Assembly (NCBI RefSeq): GCF_000300455.3
Contig: NZ_CP007215.2
Location: 2,294,001 to 2,358,000 of the forward strand
Direction: 5' to 3'
DNA from: Kosakonia sacchari SP1
GTDB taxonomy: Bacteria; Pseudomonadota; Gammaproteobacteria; Enterobacterales; Enterobacteriaceae
DNA: 64,000 nucleotides
Part shown: positions 26,938 through 36,680 of the stretch, one piece after another
How the letters are laid out: each line of letters starts with the position of its first letter
Numbering within the stretch: position 1 is the stretch's first letter
Translations under genes and position numbers: made by a program
Notes under the pieces: generated by a model
Database searches by the model: none
What the model was told of the DNA's origin: nothing
The model's input: only the letters and a program-made list of their open reading frames with translations

Positions 26938-28314
26938 TTAATTCAGCCCGGACCAGCCACCTCCCAGTGCACGATAGAGATCCACCTGCGCCAGTAACAG
27001 ATTGTTTTTGACCTGTACCGCGCTGAGCTGAGTGGAAAACAACGTGCGCTGGGCGTCCAGCACGTCCAGATAAGAGGAATAACCGTTGTGATAACGGTTT
27101 TGCGCAATGCGTAACGTCTCCTGCGCGACATCGACTTGCCCGGCAAGCTCGGTGAGTTGCTCGCCCAGACGGGTGATGGCATCAAGACTATCGTTCACCT
27201 CTTTGAACGCGTTGCGCACAGTTTTTTCATAGGTGTAAAGCGCCTGATTACGCTGCGACATGGAGACATCGACCTGCGCATTCAGTGCCTGACGGTTGAG
27301 CAGCGGGGCGAGAATGCTGCCGCCAATGCTCCATAACCGCAGCGGATTATCCAGCAAGCCGGGCAGCGTATCGTCCTGCATGCTGCCGGTTGCCGTCAGG
27401 TTAATCGACGGCAGTAATTTCGCCTGTGATGAAACCAGAGTGGCATCGGCGGCAATCAACTGGCGCTGCGCCTGCGCAATGTCCGGTCGCCGGTTAAGCA
27501 AACTCGACGGTAACTGCGAGGGCACTTTCAGCGGCGTTAACGTTGCAAATTCACCACGATTAACCGCGCCCGGATTATTACCCAGCAGCACACTCAATGC
27601 ATTTTCCTGCTGGCTTATCTGATGTTGCAGCACCGGGATCTGCGCGCGCGTGCTGCGTAACTCGGAATCCGACTGCATCAACTCCAGTCGTGAAGTATAG
27701 CCGGTCTCATACTGGCGGCGGGCAAGTTTGAGCGCGTCTTCCCGCGCTGCCAGCGTGGATTGCGTGACCTGTAGCTGTGCATCCAGCGACAGCAGCGTGA
27801 GATAACCGGAAGCGACATTCGTCGCCACTGTCAAATCGGCCGCCGCTGCTGCGGCTTTCTGCGCCTCCAGCGAGGCGTCTGCCGCGCGAGACGCGCTGCG
27901 GCTGGCGCCCCAGATATCGACGTTATAACTGGCCGTCAGATTGCCCTTGTACAAGGTGCTGTAAATGGGTAAACCCGTCGCGGCCGATTGGGAACGCGCA
28001 CGGGTGCCGGAAATCCCCGCGTCCAGCTCAGGGAACAGGGCGCTGTCGGCGGCGTAAACCCGCGCCTGATATTCATTGACCCGCTCGCGGGCAATCAGTA
28101 CGTCGCTGTTGTGGCGTAGTGCCTGGTCGACATAGCGGTTTAGCTGGCTGTCGTGAAAGTTGCGCCACCAGACGCTATCCGTTTTGCTGACCGGACCCGC
28201 CTCGCTGCGCCAGGCCGCCGGGATCTGCAGTGACGGTTGGGCTTGTTGAACATCGACGGACTGGCAAGCGGCAAGGGTGAGACTCAATGCGACAACGGTG
28301 AGACGCCGCTTCAT
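26938..28314 (-). CDS. Outer-membrane efflux lipoprotein (NodT/OprM type)
   Basis: The 458-residue TolC-like channel has a lipoprotein signal MKRRLTVVALSLTLAAC with lipobox LAAC. Two outer-membrane-efflux-protein repeats follow, each with long coiled helices (QALRHNSDVLIARERVNEYQ and AQAQRQLIAADATLVSSQAKLLPSINL). It overlaps the adaptor gene by four bases (ATGA). It forms the outer-membrane exit duct of the tripartite pump. Confidence 0.92.
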   Translation of the reverse strand: MKRRLTVVALSLTLAACQSVDVQQAQPSLQIPAAWRSEAGPVSKTDSVWWRNFHDSQLNRYVDQALRHNSDVLIARERVNEYQARVYAADSALFPELDAGISGTRARSQSAATGLPIYSTLYKGNLTASYNVDIWGASRSASRAADASLEAQKAAAAAADLTVATNVASGYLTLLSLDAQLQVTQSTLAAREDALKLARRQYETGYTSRLELMQSDSELRSTRAQIPVLQHQISQQENALSVLLGNNPGAVNRGEFATLTPLKVPSQLPSSLLNRRPDIAQAQRQLIAADATLVSSQAKLLPSINLTATGSMQDDTLPGLLDNPLRLWSIGGSILAPLLNRQALNAQVDVSMSQRNQALYTYEKTVRNAFKEVNDSLDAITRLGEQLTELAGQVDVAQETLRIAQNRYHNGYSSYLDVLDAQRTLFSTQLSAVQVKNNLLLAQVDLYRALGGGWSGLN

Positions 28315-29393
28315 TGCTCTGCCTCCCGCGTATCAATATGTACCTGCACCGACATTCCAGGACGCAGCCTTGCCAGCTCGTCGGGTTTCGCCTCCACCTG
28401 GATACGCACCGGAATGCGCTGGGCGATTTTGACAAAGTTACCGGTGGCGTTATCCGGGCTGATAGCGCTAAATTCCACGCCAGTAGCCGGTGAGATACTC
28501 TCCACGCGCCCGTGGTAGCTGCGCCCGTCAAGCGCATCAACAGTAAAGCGCACTGGCTGTCCGACAACCACATTTGCCAGTTGCGTCTCTTTCAGGTTGG
28601 CGATCACCCAGCGTTGCGACGGCACCAGCGAGGTCAGGTGCGTTCCGGCGGTGACATACGCGCCAAGGCGCACGCTGATTTGCCCCAGTTGCCCGTCGCG
28701 AGGGGCGACGATACGGGTGTTTTGCAGATCGATTTGCGCCAGTTCAAGCGCGGCTTTGGCGTTTTCCACATCTGCCTGTAACGACCCGCGATTAACGATA
28801 GTGGTTTGCAGATCCTGACGCGACATTTCAAGCGTCGCTTGTGCCTGGGCGATACTGGCGGTGTTCTGCGCGGCGGTGGCGAGTGCGGCGTCGCGTTCGC
28901 GGATGGAGAGCGAGCCGTCTGCGGTCAGCGCTTTAACGCGTTTTAAATCCGCCTGCGATTTCAGATCCTGCGCTTTCGCGCTGGCGAGCGCGGCTTCGTT
29001 GCGGGCAATGACAGCCTGCGCACTTTTTCGCTGCTGGAGGTTGTTATCCAGCGCTGCCAGCTTCATCGCCAGCGTGGCTTTCGCCTGGTCGACGCGCTGG
29101 CGGTAGATTCGATCATCGATCTGCATAATCAGATCGCCTTTTTTCACGACCGCGAAATCCTGTACTGGCACTTCAGTGATATAGCCGTTCACCTGCGGGC
29201 TGATAAATGTCGTCTGGCCGCGCACATAGGCGTTATCGGTAAACTGGGTATGGCGCGTAAACGGCGGCAACTGCCAGGCGTAAAGAATAACGAGTACGCC
29301 CACCAGGCCAATCGCGGCGGCGGAAAAAAGAGAAACCACACGTAAATTGCTGCGGGTGTTGGCCCGCTCTTTGGCGGCATCTTGCTGGCTCAT
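28311..29393 (-). CDS. HlyD/EmrA-family membrane fusion protein
   Basis: The 360-residue adaptor has a cytoplasmic N-terminus, one membrane helix (VVSLFSAAAIGLVGVLVILYAW), a lipoyl/biotinyl half-motif (GYITEVPVQDFAVVKKGDLI), a long alpha-hairpin with coiled-coil heptads, and the second lipoyl half with IVAPRDGQLGQISVRLGAYV. This is the EmrA type that pairs with DHA2 permeases. The ATG at 29393 is best placed behind GGAG; a GTG two codons upstream is also possible. It starts 19 bases after the permease gene. Confidence 0.92.
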   Translation of the reverse strand: MSQQDAAKERANTRSNLRVVSLFSAAAIGLVGVLVILYAWQLPPFTRHTQFTDNAYVRGQTTFISPQVNGYITEVPVQDFAVVKKGDLIMQIDDRIYRQRVDQAKATLAMKLAALDNNLQQRKSAQAVIARNEAALASAKAQDLKSQADLKRVKALTADGSLSIRERDAALATAAQNTASIAQAQATLEMSRQDLQTTIVNRGSLQADVENAKAALELAQIDLQNTRIVAPRDGQLGQISVRLGAYVTAGTHLTSLVPSQRWVIANLKETQLANVVVGQPVRFTVDALDGRSYHGRVESISPATGVEFSAISPDNATGNFVKIAQRIPVRIQVEAKPDELARLRPGMSVQVHIDTREAEQ

Positions 29394-29412
29394 AGACACT
29401 CCAGTAACATTA

Positions 29413-31065
29413 TTATTTGCTCCCAGTGGCCCGCTTCAACACAAGGCGGGCAGTAATGCGCAGGCGCAACAAGCGCCATAAAATCCAAATCAGCGTGGCG
29501 GCGGCAATGCTGGCCGTCAGCAGATACGTATCGTTGTAAGCCAGAATATTCGCTTCCAGCGTCGACACCGTTTGCAGTTGCGTCGCCGCTTGTGTACTGA
29601 GCAGCGAACTGTCGCCAATCATGCTTTGATACATCTGGCTGTAATACTGCAAACGCTCATTAACCAGCGGGTTTAAGGTGGTGAGTTGGTCCGCCAGCAG
29701 GCTAGAGTGGTATTTCTCCCGCCAGGTCTGGAACGTGCCGAGGATCGCCGAACCCAGCAGCCCGCCGATATTCTGGCTCATGCCAAACAGCACCGAGAAA
29801 CTGACCAGGTTGCGCGGCTCCGCCACCACGCCGCCAATCCCTGCCAGCATTGCCGGTGCGATAAAAAACGCGCTGGCAAACCCGAGTAAAAACTGGCTTA
29901 ACATCAACTGATTGGGCCGCGTCAAACTGGTCGACTGGCTATCGAGCAGCGAGGCGATAATCATCAACGCCAGCGAGGTGACAATCGGCCATGCCAGCCG
30001 CTGAGGTTTAATTGTCAGGCAACTGGCGGTAATACCGCAGATGATACCTGCCAGGATCGACCACGCCAGGCTGGTCATTTGCTCGTTTTGCAGGCCGACA
30101 TATTGCAGCCAGCCAAACACGCCGGTGTTCTGCTCGGCGAGCACAATGCGGATCAGCAGCATAATCAGCCCAAGACGCACAATACTGCCGCTGGAGAGCC
30201 AGCGGGTGTTGAGCAGCGGGTTACTACGGTTGTGTTCAAAGGCTATAGCCGAGACGATCAGCACCACGGCGCCAGCCAGTGACCAGCCGATCCACGGCGC
30301 TTCGAACCACCAGTCCAGTCGACCCAGCGACAGCACCGCGCACAGCAGCGCCATACCGGGCGCGAGCAGAAAGAAGGTGATGAAATCTTTCTTTTCAAAC
30401 ACTTTTTTGCGATCGCCTGGCGGCAATTTTAAGGCGATCACGCAGCCAAGCGAGAGCAGAGCCAGCCCCAGTTCAAACAGATACAGCCCGCGCCATTCAT
30501 CCAGTTGCAGCAGCTCGGTAGAAAAAAGGCGGGCAATCGGAATGGCCAGCGTTGAACCAGTAATACCAATGGTCAATGCTTTTAAACGATGTTTCGCCGG
30601 CCAGGCCTGGATTTGATAATAAATACCGAGCGAACTGAGTGCCGCCGCCACCATGCCGTGGGCGGCGCGGACAAACAGGGCAGAACTGAGATCGTTGATA
30701 AACAGGTGGAAGAACGTCACCAGTACATACAGCACCAGAAACCCTTCGGTAAACGCACGCAGGCCGTATTGCTGGCGAAACTTTACCAGCAGCAGATTAA
30801 TCGACACATTGGTCATCACATACACCGCAGGCAGCCAGGCGATTTCCGTCGACCAGGCGGCAAACGTGCCTTGCAGATTTTGTAGATTCGCTGTCACCAT
30901 CGCGTTGCCGAGTGCGCCAGTCATGCAAACCAGCAGGCCAACGACACCATAGGCGATACGGCGAGGGGTACTGTGATAGGGGGTGGAAGGCGAACCCAGC
31001 AGCATCGGTTTTTCATGCGGCTGCCATTCGCGTGGGCTATAGGGATCGCTTTTCGGCAAACGCAT
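29413..31065 (-). CDS. DHA2-family MFS drug efflux permease (EmrB-like)
   Basis: The 550-residue inner-membrane protein has about fourteen hydrophobic segments, starting with RIAYGVVGLLVCMTGALGNAMV and including motif A-like loops and the ATANLQNLQGTFAAWSTEIAWLPAVYV region typical of DHA2 pumps. With the adaptor and channel genes immediately downstream it forms an EmrAB-TolC-like proton-driven exporter. It is the first gene of the operon, with a 242-base leader that contains a SlyA-like palindrome. The exported compound cannot be named; aromatic acids or hydrophobic drugs are typical for the family. Confidence 0.92.
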   Translation of the reverse strand: MRLPKSDPYSPREWQPHEKPMLLGSPSTPYHSTPRRIAYGVVGLLVCMTGALGNAMVTANLQNLQGTFAAWSTEIAWLPAVYVMTNVSINLLLVKFRQQYGLRAFTEGFLVLYVLVTFFHLFINDLSSALFVRAAHGMVAAALSSLGIYYQIQAWPAKHRLKALTIGITGSTLAIPIARLFSTELLQLDEWRGLYLFELGLALLSLGCVIALKLPPGDRKKVFEKKDFITFFLLAPGMALLCAVLSLGRLDWWFEAPWIGWSLAGAVVLIVSAIAFEHNRSNPLLNTRWLSSGSIVRLGLIMLLIRIVLAEQNTGVFGWLQYVGLQNEQMTSLAWSILAGIICGITASCLTIKPQRLAWPIVTSLALMIIASLLDSQSTSLTRPNQLMLSQFLLGFASAFFIAPAMLAGIGGVVAEPRNLVSFSVLFGMSQNIGGLLGSAILGTFQTWREKYHSSLLADQLTTLNPLVNERLQYYSQMYQSMIGDSSLLSTQAATQLQTVSTLEANILAYNDTYLLTASIAAATLIWILWRLLRLRITARLVLKRATGSK

Positions 31066-31179
31066 TACATTTTCCTGACCGGGGCTAAGGGTGATCGTTC
31101 GCGACGGTGAGTTGTGCGCGCATCAAAGTGTCGGAAACAGCAGTTATCCATATAAAAACAAAGGTTGTTAATGTAAATG

Positions 31180-31193
31180 GTTAGCGGGCTAAC
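31180..31193. promoter_or_regulatory. SlyA/MarR-like operator upstream of the efflux operon
   Basis: GTTAGCGGGCTAAC is a perfect palindrome 115 bases before the permease start codon. Its core TTAGCGGGCTAA differs from the SlyA consensus TTAGCAAGCTAA only in the central pair. A MarR-family regulator of this pump is therefore plausible. Confidence 0.5.
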
Positions 31194-31307
31194 GATTCTA
31201 CTTGTGCCGTCAAAGGCAATGCAAGCGCATAAGAAAAATATAGGTTACTGACGTTAAGTGATCTGCTTTATTGATAAAAATAAACAACCAAAGGTGACAA
31301 TGTCACA

Positions 31308-31757
31308 ATGAGTGCACTAACCATTACGCTTACCGAGTCAACCGATCCCGCGTGCCTGCAACTTCAGGACGCGCTTTCTGATTACCTACAACACCTCACT
31401 GGCAGCAGTGGCAGAGCCTCGTTTGACGCCTCAACCTTAGGTGAGCGCGGCTTCTTTTTGCTGGCACAAGAAAACGCGGTGGCGGTGGGTTGCGCTGCGG
31501 TTCGTGAATTGTCCGCCGGGATCGGCGAAATCAAGCGCATGTATGCATGTCCCGGCACGCGCGGCGTAGGCGCGCAGTTGCTCGGCGCGCTGGAGCAACA
31601 TGCACGCGAACGCGGATTTCAGGCGCTGTGGCTGGAGACGCGCAAAATCAACCAGCGTGCCGTTGACTTCTATCAGCGCAACGGCTTTCGGATCCGTGAA
31701 AACTACGGCAACTATATTGGCCGGCTTGAAGCGGTATGTTTCGAAAAAGCGTTATGA
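31308..31757 (+). CDS. GNAT-family N-acetyltransferase
   Basis: The 149-residue protein has the GNAT core. EIKRMYACPGTRGVGAQLL is motif A with the acetyl-CoA pyrophosphate-binding R/G-x-x-G-x-G/A-type loop (TRGVGAQ). Motif B reads ALWLETRKINQRAVDFYQRNGFRIRENYGNY. The substrate is unknown; the layout resembles small amino-group acetyltransferases. It is a single gene, divergent from the efflux operon. Confidence 0.9.
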   Translation: MSALTITLTESTDPACLQLQDALSDYLQHLTGSSGRASFDASTLGERGFFLLAQENAVAVGCAAVRELSAGIGEIKRMYACPGTRGVGAQLLGALEQHARERGFQALWLETRKINQRAVDFYQRNGFRIRENYGNYIGRLEAVCFEKAL

Positions 31758-32036
31758 CCGGAACGTGGTGAAGATGCACGGCTTTGTTAGCGTTGCGAAT
31801 GTGCGGAACATAACATGTGCCATTTATGCCCACGTAACGCCGGGTCAGAGAGGCTGTCTTATCGCGAGAGTTAAATGGCTGCAAATACAGCGGCAACCCG
31901 CACATCGCGGGTTATTGCACATGTTTCAAAAATGGTTACAGAAACTTACCTGAACCGCTGCGAACAGGATTCGGAGTGATCCCCTGTTCTGCGGGTGTTG
32001 ACGCGGTAGGCTGTAAGTTAAAGCGAAGGAGGTTCT

Positions 32037-32837
32037 ATGCTGATGACGACTTTTCCTGCCGTAGCAGATCGCACGCTGGCGGCGGCAAATACGCTGGGTG
32101 CATGGCTGGCGCAAAATGATTTTGTCGGTAAACCCACGCCCGTGCGGGCTGATGTGGTCATTCTCGCGGGTAATGCTGTCATTCCAACCATCGATGCCGC
32201 CTGCGCGCTGGCGGCGGCGCAGCAAACACCGCTTCTGATAAGCGGTGGCGTCGGGCACTCCACCACCTTTCTTTATTCCGCTATTGCACGGCATCCACGC
32301 TATAACGTCGTGCGTACCACCGGGCGCGGCGAAGCGGCGATCCTGGCCGATATTGCGCGCCTGTTCTGGCAGATTGATGCGAAACAGATCCTAATTGAGG
32401 ATAAATCCACTAACTGCGGCGAAAACGCCAGGTTCAGCATTGATGTGCTGATGTCGCAGGGGGTAAAACCGAAAACTGTGATGGTGGTGCAGGATCCCAC
32501 CATGCAGCGCCGCACAATGGCGACGTTTGCCCGCATCAGTCAGCAGTGTCACGATGCGCCGCACTGGCTGAGCTGGCCCGGTTTTATTCCCCAATTAACT
32601 AACACGGCAGAAGGTCTCGCATTCCAGCCGCAGCAGCGAGGCTTATGGTCGGTTGAGCGTTATTTATCGTTGCTGCTGGGGGAAGTGCCGCGCCTGCGCG
32701 ATGATGTTAATGGCTACGGGCCAAACGGCCGTGATTTTATCGTTCACGTTGATTTTCCAGAGGAAGTCGACGTTGCCTGGCAGGTTTTAATGGCAGATAA
32801 AACCCTTACTGCTGCGCTCGGCAGCCGCGCGTTGTAA
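32037..32837 (+). CDS. ydcF: DUF218 SAM-binding protein YdcF
   Basis: The 266-residue protein equals E. coli YdcF in length. The ATG at 32037 follows AAGGAGG. DUF218 motifs are [47 protein letters not shown] and [16 protein letters not shown]. coli YdcF binds S-adenosyl-methionine, with no reaction assigned. A strong hairpin follows. Confidence 0.95.
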   Translation: MLMTTFPAVADRTLAAANTLGAWLAQNDFVGKPTPVRADVVILAGNAVIPTIDAACALAAAQQTPLLISGGVGHSTTFLYSAIARHPRYNVVRTTGRGEAAILADIARLFWQIDAKQILIEDKSTNCGENARFSIDVLMSQGVKPKTVMVVQDPTMQRRTMATFARISQQCHDAPHWLSWPGFIPQLTNTAEGLAFQPQQRGLWSVERYLSLLLGEVPRLRDDVNGYGPNGRDFIVHVDFPEEVDVAWQVLMADKTLTAALGSRAL

Positions 32838-32841
32838 CCTT

Positions 32842-32881
32842 AATGCCCGTTTGCGCAGACGCTGCCGCAAACGGGCATTTC
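32842..32881 (+). terminator. Hairpin terminator after ydcF
   Basis: A 14-base perfect stem (AATGCCCGTTTGCG with CGCAAACGGGCATT) closes a ten-base loop four bases after the ydcF stop. It is followed by TTCCTCC, so the T-tract is short. Confidence 0.7.
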
Positions 32882-32985
32882 CTCCGCTGTCCTTGTCACT
32901 GTTTTGTTGCTTTTTCGCGCCTCTTTTATGCGTTCTCTCACAAAAGCTGCCCCTGGCTATGGGAATAATGCCGCGCGCAGATAGA

Positions 32986-33014
32986 TTTTTAACAATGAAT
33001 TCACTTGTTAAAAA
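32986..33014. promoter_or_regulatory. Inverted repeat in the aldA leader
   Basis: TTTTTAACAA and TTGTTAAAAA form a perfect ten-base inverted repeat around TGAATTCAC, 23 bases before the aldA ATG. The GTTAAAAACAATGTTAT stretch overlapping it resembles ArcA direct-repeat sites. E. coli aldA is repressed by ArcA, so this is a candidate operator. Confidence 0.45.
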
Positions 33015-33037
33015 CAATGTTATTACAGGAGCGAGGC

Positions 33038-34477
33038 ATGACAGCACCGGTACAGCACCCTATGTTTATCGATGGTCAATTCGTGAGCTGGCAAGGCGAT
33101 ACGTGGTTGGATGTCATCAACCCGGCAACCGAAGCTATCCTGGCGCGTATCCCCGATGGTACAGCCGAAGATGCGCGAAAGGCCATTGACGCCGCCGAAC
33201 GGGCGCAGCCAGGCTGGGAAGCGCTGCCCGCTATTGAGCGCGCGGGCTGGTTACGCAAAATCGCGGCGGGTATTCGTGAAAAAGCGTCTGAGATTAGCGC
33301 GCAGATTGTCGCCGAAGGGGGAAAGATCCAGCAACTGGCGGAGGTGGAAGTCTCTTTTACCGCTGATTACATCGACTATATGGCCGAGTGGGCGCGGCGC
33401 TATGAGGGCGAAATTCTGCAAAGTGACCGTCCGGGCGAGAATATCTTCGTGTTTAAACGTCCGCTGGGTGTGACTACCGGCATTTTGCCGTGGAATTTCC
33501 CGTTCTTTCTGATTGCCCGCAAAATGGCGCCTGCGCTGATTACCGGCAACACCATCGTGATTAAACCGAGCGAGTTTACACCAAACAACGCGATCGCCTT
33601 CGCAAAAATTGTCCATGATATCGGCTTACCAAAAGGGGTCTTTAACCTGGTGCTAGGGCGCGGGGAAACCGTCGGACAGGAGCTGGCGAGGAATCCGAAA
33701 GTGGCGATGGTCAGCATGACCGGCAGCGTTGGCGCGGGTGAGACAATCATGGCGGCAGCGGCGAAAAATATCACCAAAGTGTGCCTGGAACTGGGCGGCA
33801 AAGCGCCAGCGATTGTCTTTGACGATGCGGATCTTGAGCTGGCCGTGAAAGCGATTGTTGATTCCCGCGTCATCAACACCGGGCAGGTGTGTAACTGCGC
33901 CGAACGCGTGTATGTACAAAAAGGGATTTATGACCGTTTTGTCAATCGACTTGGCGAAGCCATGAAGGACGTGCAGTTTGGCGATCCGGCGCAGCGCAAC
34001 GATATAGCGATGGGGCCGCTTATCAATGCGGCGGCACTGCAACGCGTTGAAGAGAAGGTCGAGCGCGCCGTGTCTGAAGGCGCACGTGTGGTGCTGGGCG
34101 GCAAAGCGGTCACCGGCAAAGGCTATTTTTACCCGCCAACATTGCTGCTCGATGTGCGCCAGGAGATGGCGATCATGCATGAAGAGACGTTTGGGCCGGT
34201 GCTACCGGTGGTTGCGTTCGACACGCTGGAAGAGGCGCTGGCGATGGCCAACGACAGCGATTATGGCCTGACGTCGTCGGTGTATACCCGCGATCTGACG
34301 ACAGCAATGAAAGCCGTGCGGGGGCTGAAGTTTGGCGAAACCTATATTAACCGCGAGAATTTCGAAGCGATGCAGGGGTTTCATGCGGGCTGGCGCAAAT
34401 CGGGTATCGGTGGGGCGGATGGACGCCACGGTCTGAATGAGTACCTGCAAACGCAAATGGTCTATCTGCAGTCCTGA
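33038..34477 (+). CDS. aldA: Lactaldehyde / glycolaldehyde dehydrogenase AldA
   Basis: AldA oxidises L-lactaldehyde to L-lactate and glycolaldehyde to glycolate with NAD, in fucose, rhamnose and related pathways. The ATG at 33038, behind AGGAGCGAGG, gives 479 residues, the E. coli length. The NAD-binding TGSVGAGE, the catalytic Glu in LELGGKAP near 251-258 and the catalytic Cys in NTGQVCNCAERVY near 285 are all present. Confidence 0.97.
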   Translation: MTAPVQHPMFIDGQFVSWQGDTWLDVINPATEAILARIPDGTAEDARKAIDAAERAQPGWEALPAIERAGWLRKIAAGIREKASEISAQIVAEGGKIQQLAEVEVSFTADYIDYMAEWARRYEGEILQSDRPGENIFVFKRPLGVTTGILPWNFPFFLIARKMAPALITGNTIVIKPSEFTPNNAIAFAKIVHDIGLPKGVFNLVLGRGETVGQELARNPKVAMVSMTGSVGAGETIMAAAAKNITKVCLELGGKAPAIVFDDADLELAVKAIVDSRVINTGQVCNCAERVYVQKGIYDRFVNRLGEAMKDVQFGDPAQRNDIAMGPLINAAALQRVEEKVERAVSEGARVVLGGKAVTGKGYFYPPTLLLDVRQEMAIMHEETFGPVLPVVAFDTLEEALAMANDSDYGLTSSVYTRDLTTAMKAVRGLKFGETYINRENFEAMQGFHAGWRKSGIGGADGRHGLNEYLQTQMVYLQS

Positions 34478-34511
34478 TATACGTGGCCCCCGCGTTTGGC
34501 AGGGGCGCGTT

Positions 34512-35438
34512 TCATACTTTGGTTGCTATCCACGCCATCATCAGTTCCGGCCATATTGCTGCGGGTAAACCCAGCGCATCGCGAATGCCAAAGCCGTGCT
34601 TCCCCTGTTCAAACAGGTGCATCTCAACCGGCACGCCGAGGCGGCGCAGGGCAGTGAACATGACCACGCTGTTTTCCACTTTCACTGCCGGGTCATCAAC
34701 CGCATGCAACAGAAAGGTCGGCGGCGTGTTTTCATCGGCCATTTGCTCTGCGGAGTAGCGGCGGATCTGTTCGTCGCTCGGTGTATCACCAATCAGTTGC
34801 TGGCGCGACATCGGGTGGTCAATCTCCTGGTGCATGGTAATAACCGGATAGACCAGCGCCATAAACGCCGGGCGAGCACTTTGATTATCCATCTCATCAA
34901 CAGGGCGATAAACGTTCTCGTTATAGCGCGTGCCGAGGCTGGCCGCGGCGTGACCGCCGGCGGAAAAACCCATAATGCCAATACGTTCAGGATCGAGTCG
35001 CCATTCCTGCGCACGGGCGCGAATAACGCGTATCGCACGTTGTACATCTGCCAGCGGCGCGTTCGCGCCTTCCTCATGCCCATCGCCCGGCAGGCGATAA
35101 GTCATGACAAACAGGGTGTAACCTTTGGCGTTAAAGCAGGGTGCCAGCGCGCTGCCTTCTTTATCCAGCACCACACGGCGATAAGAGCCGCCAGGCGTGA
35201 CCAGAATACCGACACCGTTCGGGTTTTGTGGCGCGTAAACGGTAATGTGCGGTGCGCGCACGCCGGTGACGGAGCGGTCAAAAAGCGAGGGGCCGGTATG
35301 ACACTCTTCAAGTTGAAACTGCACCGGGCTTACCGCAGCACCAGGGGCTTCGCCGGTCGGCCAGACGGGGAACGTCATGGCGTGTTGTACTGCCACGTTC
35401 ATCAGGGTGAGTAAATCTTCCGGGCTGATATTTCTCAT
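34512..35438 (-). CDS. Alpha/beta hydrolase (acetyl-esterase / xylanase-like)
   Basis: The 308-residue enzyme has an oxyanion-hole region (GILVTPGGSYRRVVLDKEG), the nucleophile elbow GIMGFSAGGHAA (G-x-S-x-G) and a C-terminal catalytic His in EQGKHGFGI, with the Asp in LLHAVDDPAV. This order matches BAH/XynX-type acetyl xylan esterases and small carbohydrate esterases. It has no signal peptide. It ends 35 bases from aldA (convergent) and begins 52 bases after gapC on the same strand, so cotranscription with gapC is possible. Confidence 0.85.
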   Translation of the reverse strand: MRNISPEDLLTLMNVAVQHAMTFPVWPTGEAPGAAVSPVQFQLEECHTGPSLFDRSVTGVRAPHITVYAPQNPNGVGILVTPGGSYRRVVLDKEGSALAPCFNAKGYTLFVMTYRLPGDGHEEGANAPLADVQRAIRVIRARAQEWRLDPERIGIMGFSAGGHAAASLGTRYNENVYRPVDEMDNQSARPAFMALVYPVITMHQEIDHPMSRQQLIGDTPSDEQIRRYSAEQMADENTPPTFLLHAVDDPAVKVENSVVMFTALRRLGVPVEMHLFEQGKHGFGIRDALGLPAAIWPELMMAWIATKV

Positions 35439-35489
35439 GTGTTGCCTGGTTTGAATACGCCGGGTCATTCCCCGGCGTGGATGGTGAGA

Positions 35490-36491
35490 TTACAGTGCGC
35501 GATATTTTTCGAGCACGCGAACCAGTTGAGTGACAAAACCGTATTCGTTGTCATACCAGGAGACGGTTTTGACCAGTTGTAGATCGCCAGCTTCGGTGAT
35601 CTCGGTTTGGGTGGCGTCAAAGACGGAACCGAAATGGCTGCCGATAACATCAGAAGAGACGATCTCATCGTCGGTATAGCCGAAAGATTCATTATTTTCG
35701 GTGGCTTTTTTCAGTGCCTGATGAATTTCATCGACCGTCACTTTCTTCTCTAATATTGAAACCAGCTCAGTAACGGAGCCGGTTTTCACCGGTACGCGCT
35801 GCGCGTGGCCTTTCAGCTTGCCGCTCAATGCCGGGATCACCAGACCAATGGCTTTCGCCGCCCCCGTGGTGTGCGGAATGATGTTTTCTGCGGCGGCACG
35901 CGAGGCGCGCAGATCTTTACCGCGCGGACCATCGACCAGCGCCTGCGTACCGGTGTAGGCGTGAATGGTGGTCATGGTGCCGACTTTGATGCCGAAATTA
36001 TCCTGCAATGCTTTGGCCATCGGCGCGAGACAGTTGGTGGTGCAGGACGCCACCGAAATAATGGTGTCCTGCGCATTAATCGTGTCGTCGTTAACGTTGT
36101 AGACGATCGTTTTCATCTCGCCTGCGGGGGCGGAAATAAGCACTTTTTTGGCCCCGGCATCAATGTGTGCCTGCGATTTTTCGCTCGAGGTATAAAAACC
36201 GGTACACTCAACAATGATCTCCGCACCGGCGCTGCGCCACGGAATATTTTTTGCCTCTTTCTCCGCATATACCGTAATGGTTTTGCCGTTAACGATCAGC
36301 GCGTCTTCGGTAAAATCCACGCTCCAGCCGAACGGACCGTAGTTAGAATCATGCTTTAACAAATAGGCCAGCACTTTGGGTGAGGTCAGATCGTTGATCG
36401 CTACCACCTCCGCGCCGCTGTTGGTTTCCAGCAGGCGACGTAGCACCAGGCGACCAATGCGCCCAAATCCATTAATGCCAATTTTGCTCAT
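35490..36491 (-). CDS. gapC: Glyceraldehyde-3-phosphate dehydrogenase GapC
   Basis: The 333-residue enzyme converts glyceraldehyde-3-phosphate, NAD and phosphate to 1,3-bisphosphoglycerate. The N-terminal NAD site reads [15 protein letters not shown]. The catalytic Cys is in [15 protein letters not shown] near residue 150 and the family C-terminal WYDNEYGF is intact. Position between aldA and cybB matches gapC. In E. coli K-12 gapC is a pseudogene, but here the frame is complete with a good GGAGAG ribosome site. Confidence 0.95.
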   Translation of the reverse strand: MSKIGINGFGRIGRLVLRRLLETNSGAEVVAINDLTSPKVLAYLLKHDSNYGPFGWSVDFTEDALIVNGKTITVYAEKEAKNIPWRSAGAEIIVECTGFYTSSEKSQAHIDAGAKKVLISAPAGEMKTIVYNVNDDTINAQDTIISVASCTTNCLAPMAKALQDNFGIKVGTMTTIHAYTGTQALVDGPRGKDLRASRAAAENIIPHTTGAAKAIGLVIPALSGKLKGHAQRVPVKTGSVTELVSILEKKVTVDEIHQALKKATENNESFGYTDDEIVSSDVIGSHFGSVFDATQTEITEAGDLQLVKTVSWYDNEYGFVTQLVRVLEKYRAL

Positions 36492-36680
36492 AGATCTCTC
36501 CATCAGAATGTAATCAATCACTGTTTTGCACTTATTTAGTGATAACCTGGCGGGCGTTATAGGGCAAATGAATCACATACAGGCTGCGGTAAGTGACTGA
36601 AAAATGATAAGGAAAAGTTAATGAATTTTTAAGGAAAGCCCGGTATGTTGAACGCCGGTTCGTTCGTTTTGGGGTTCCTT

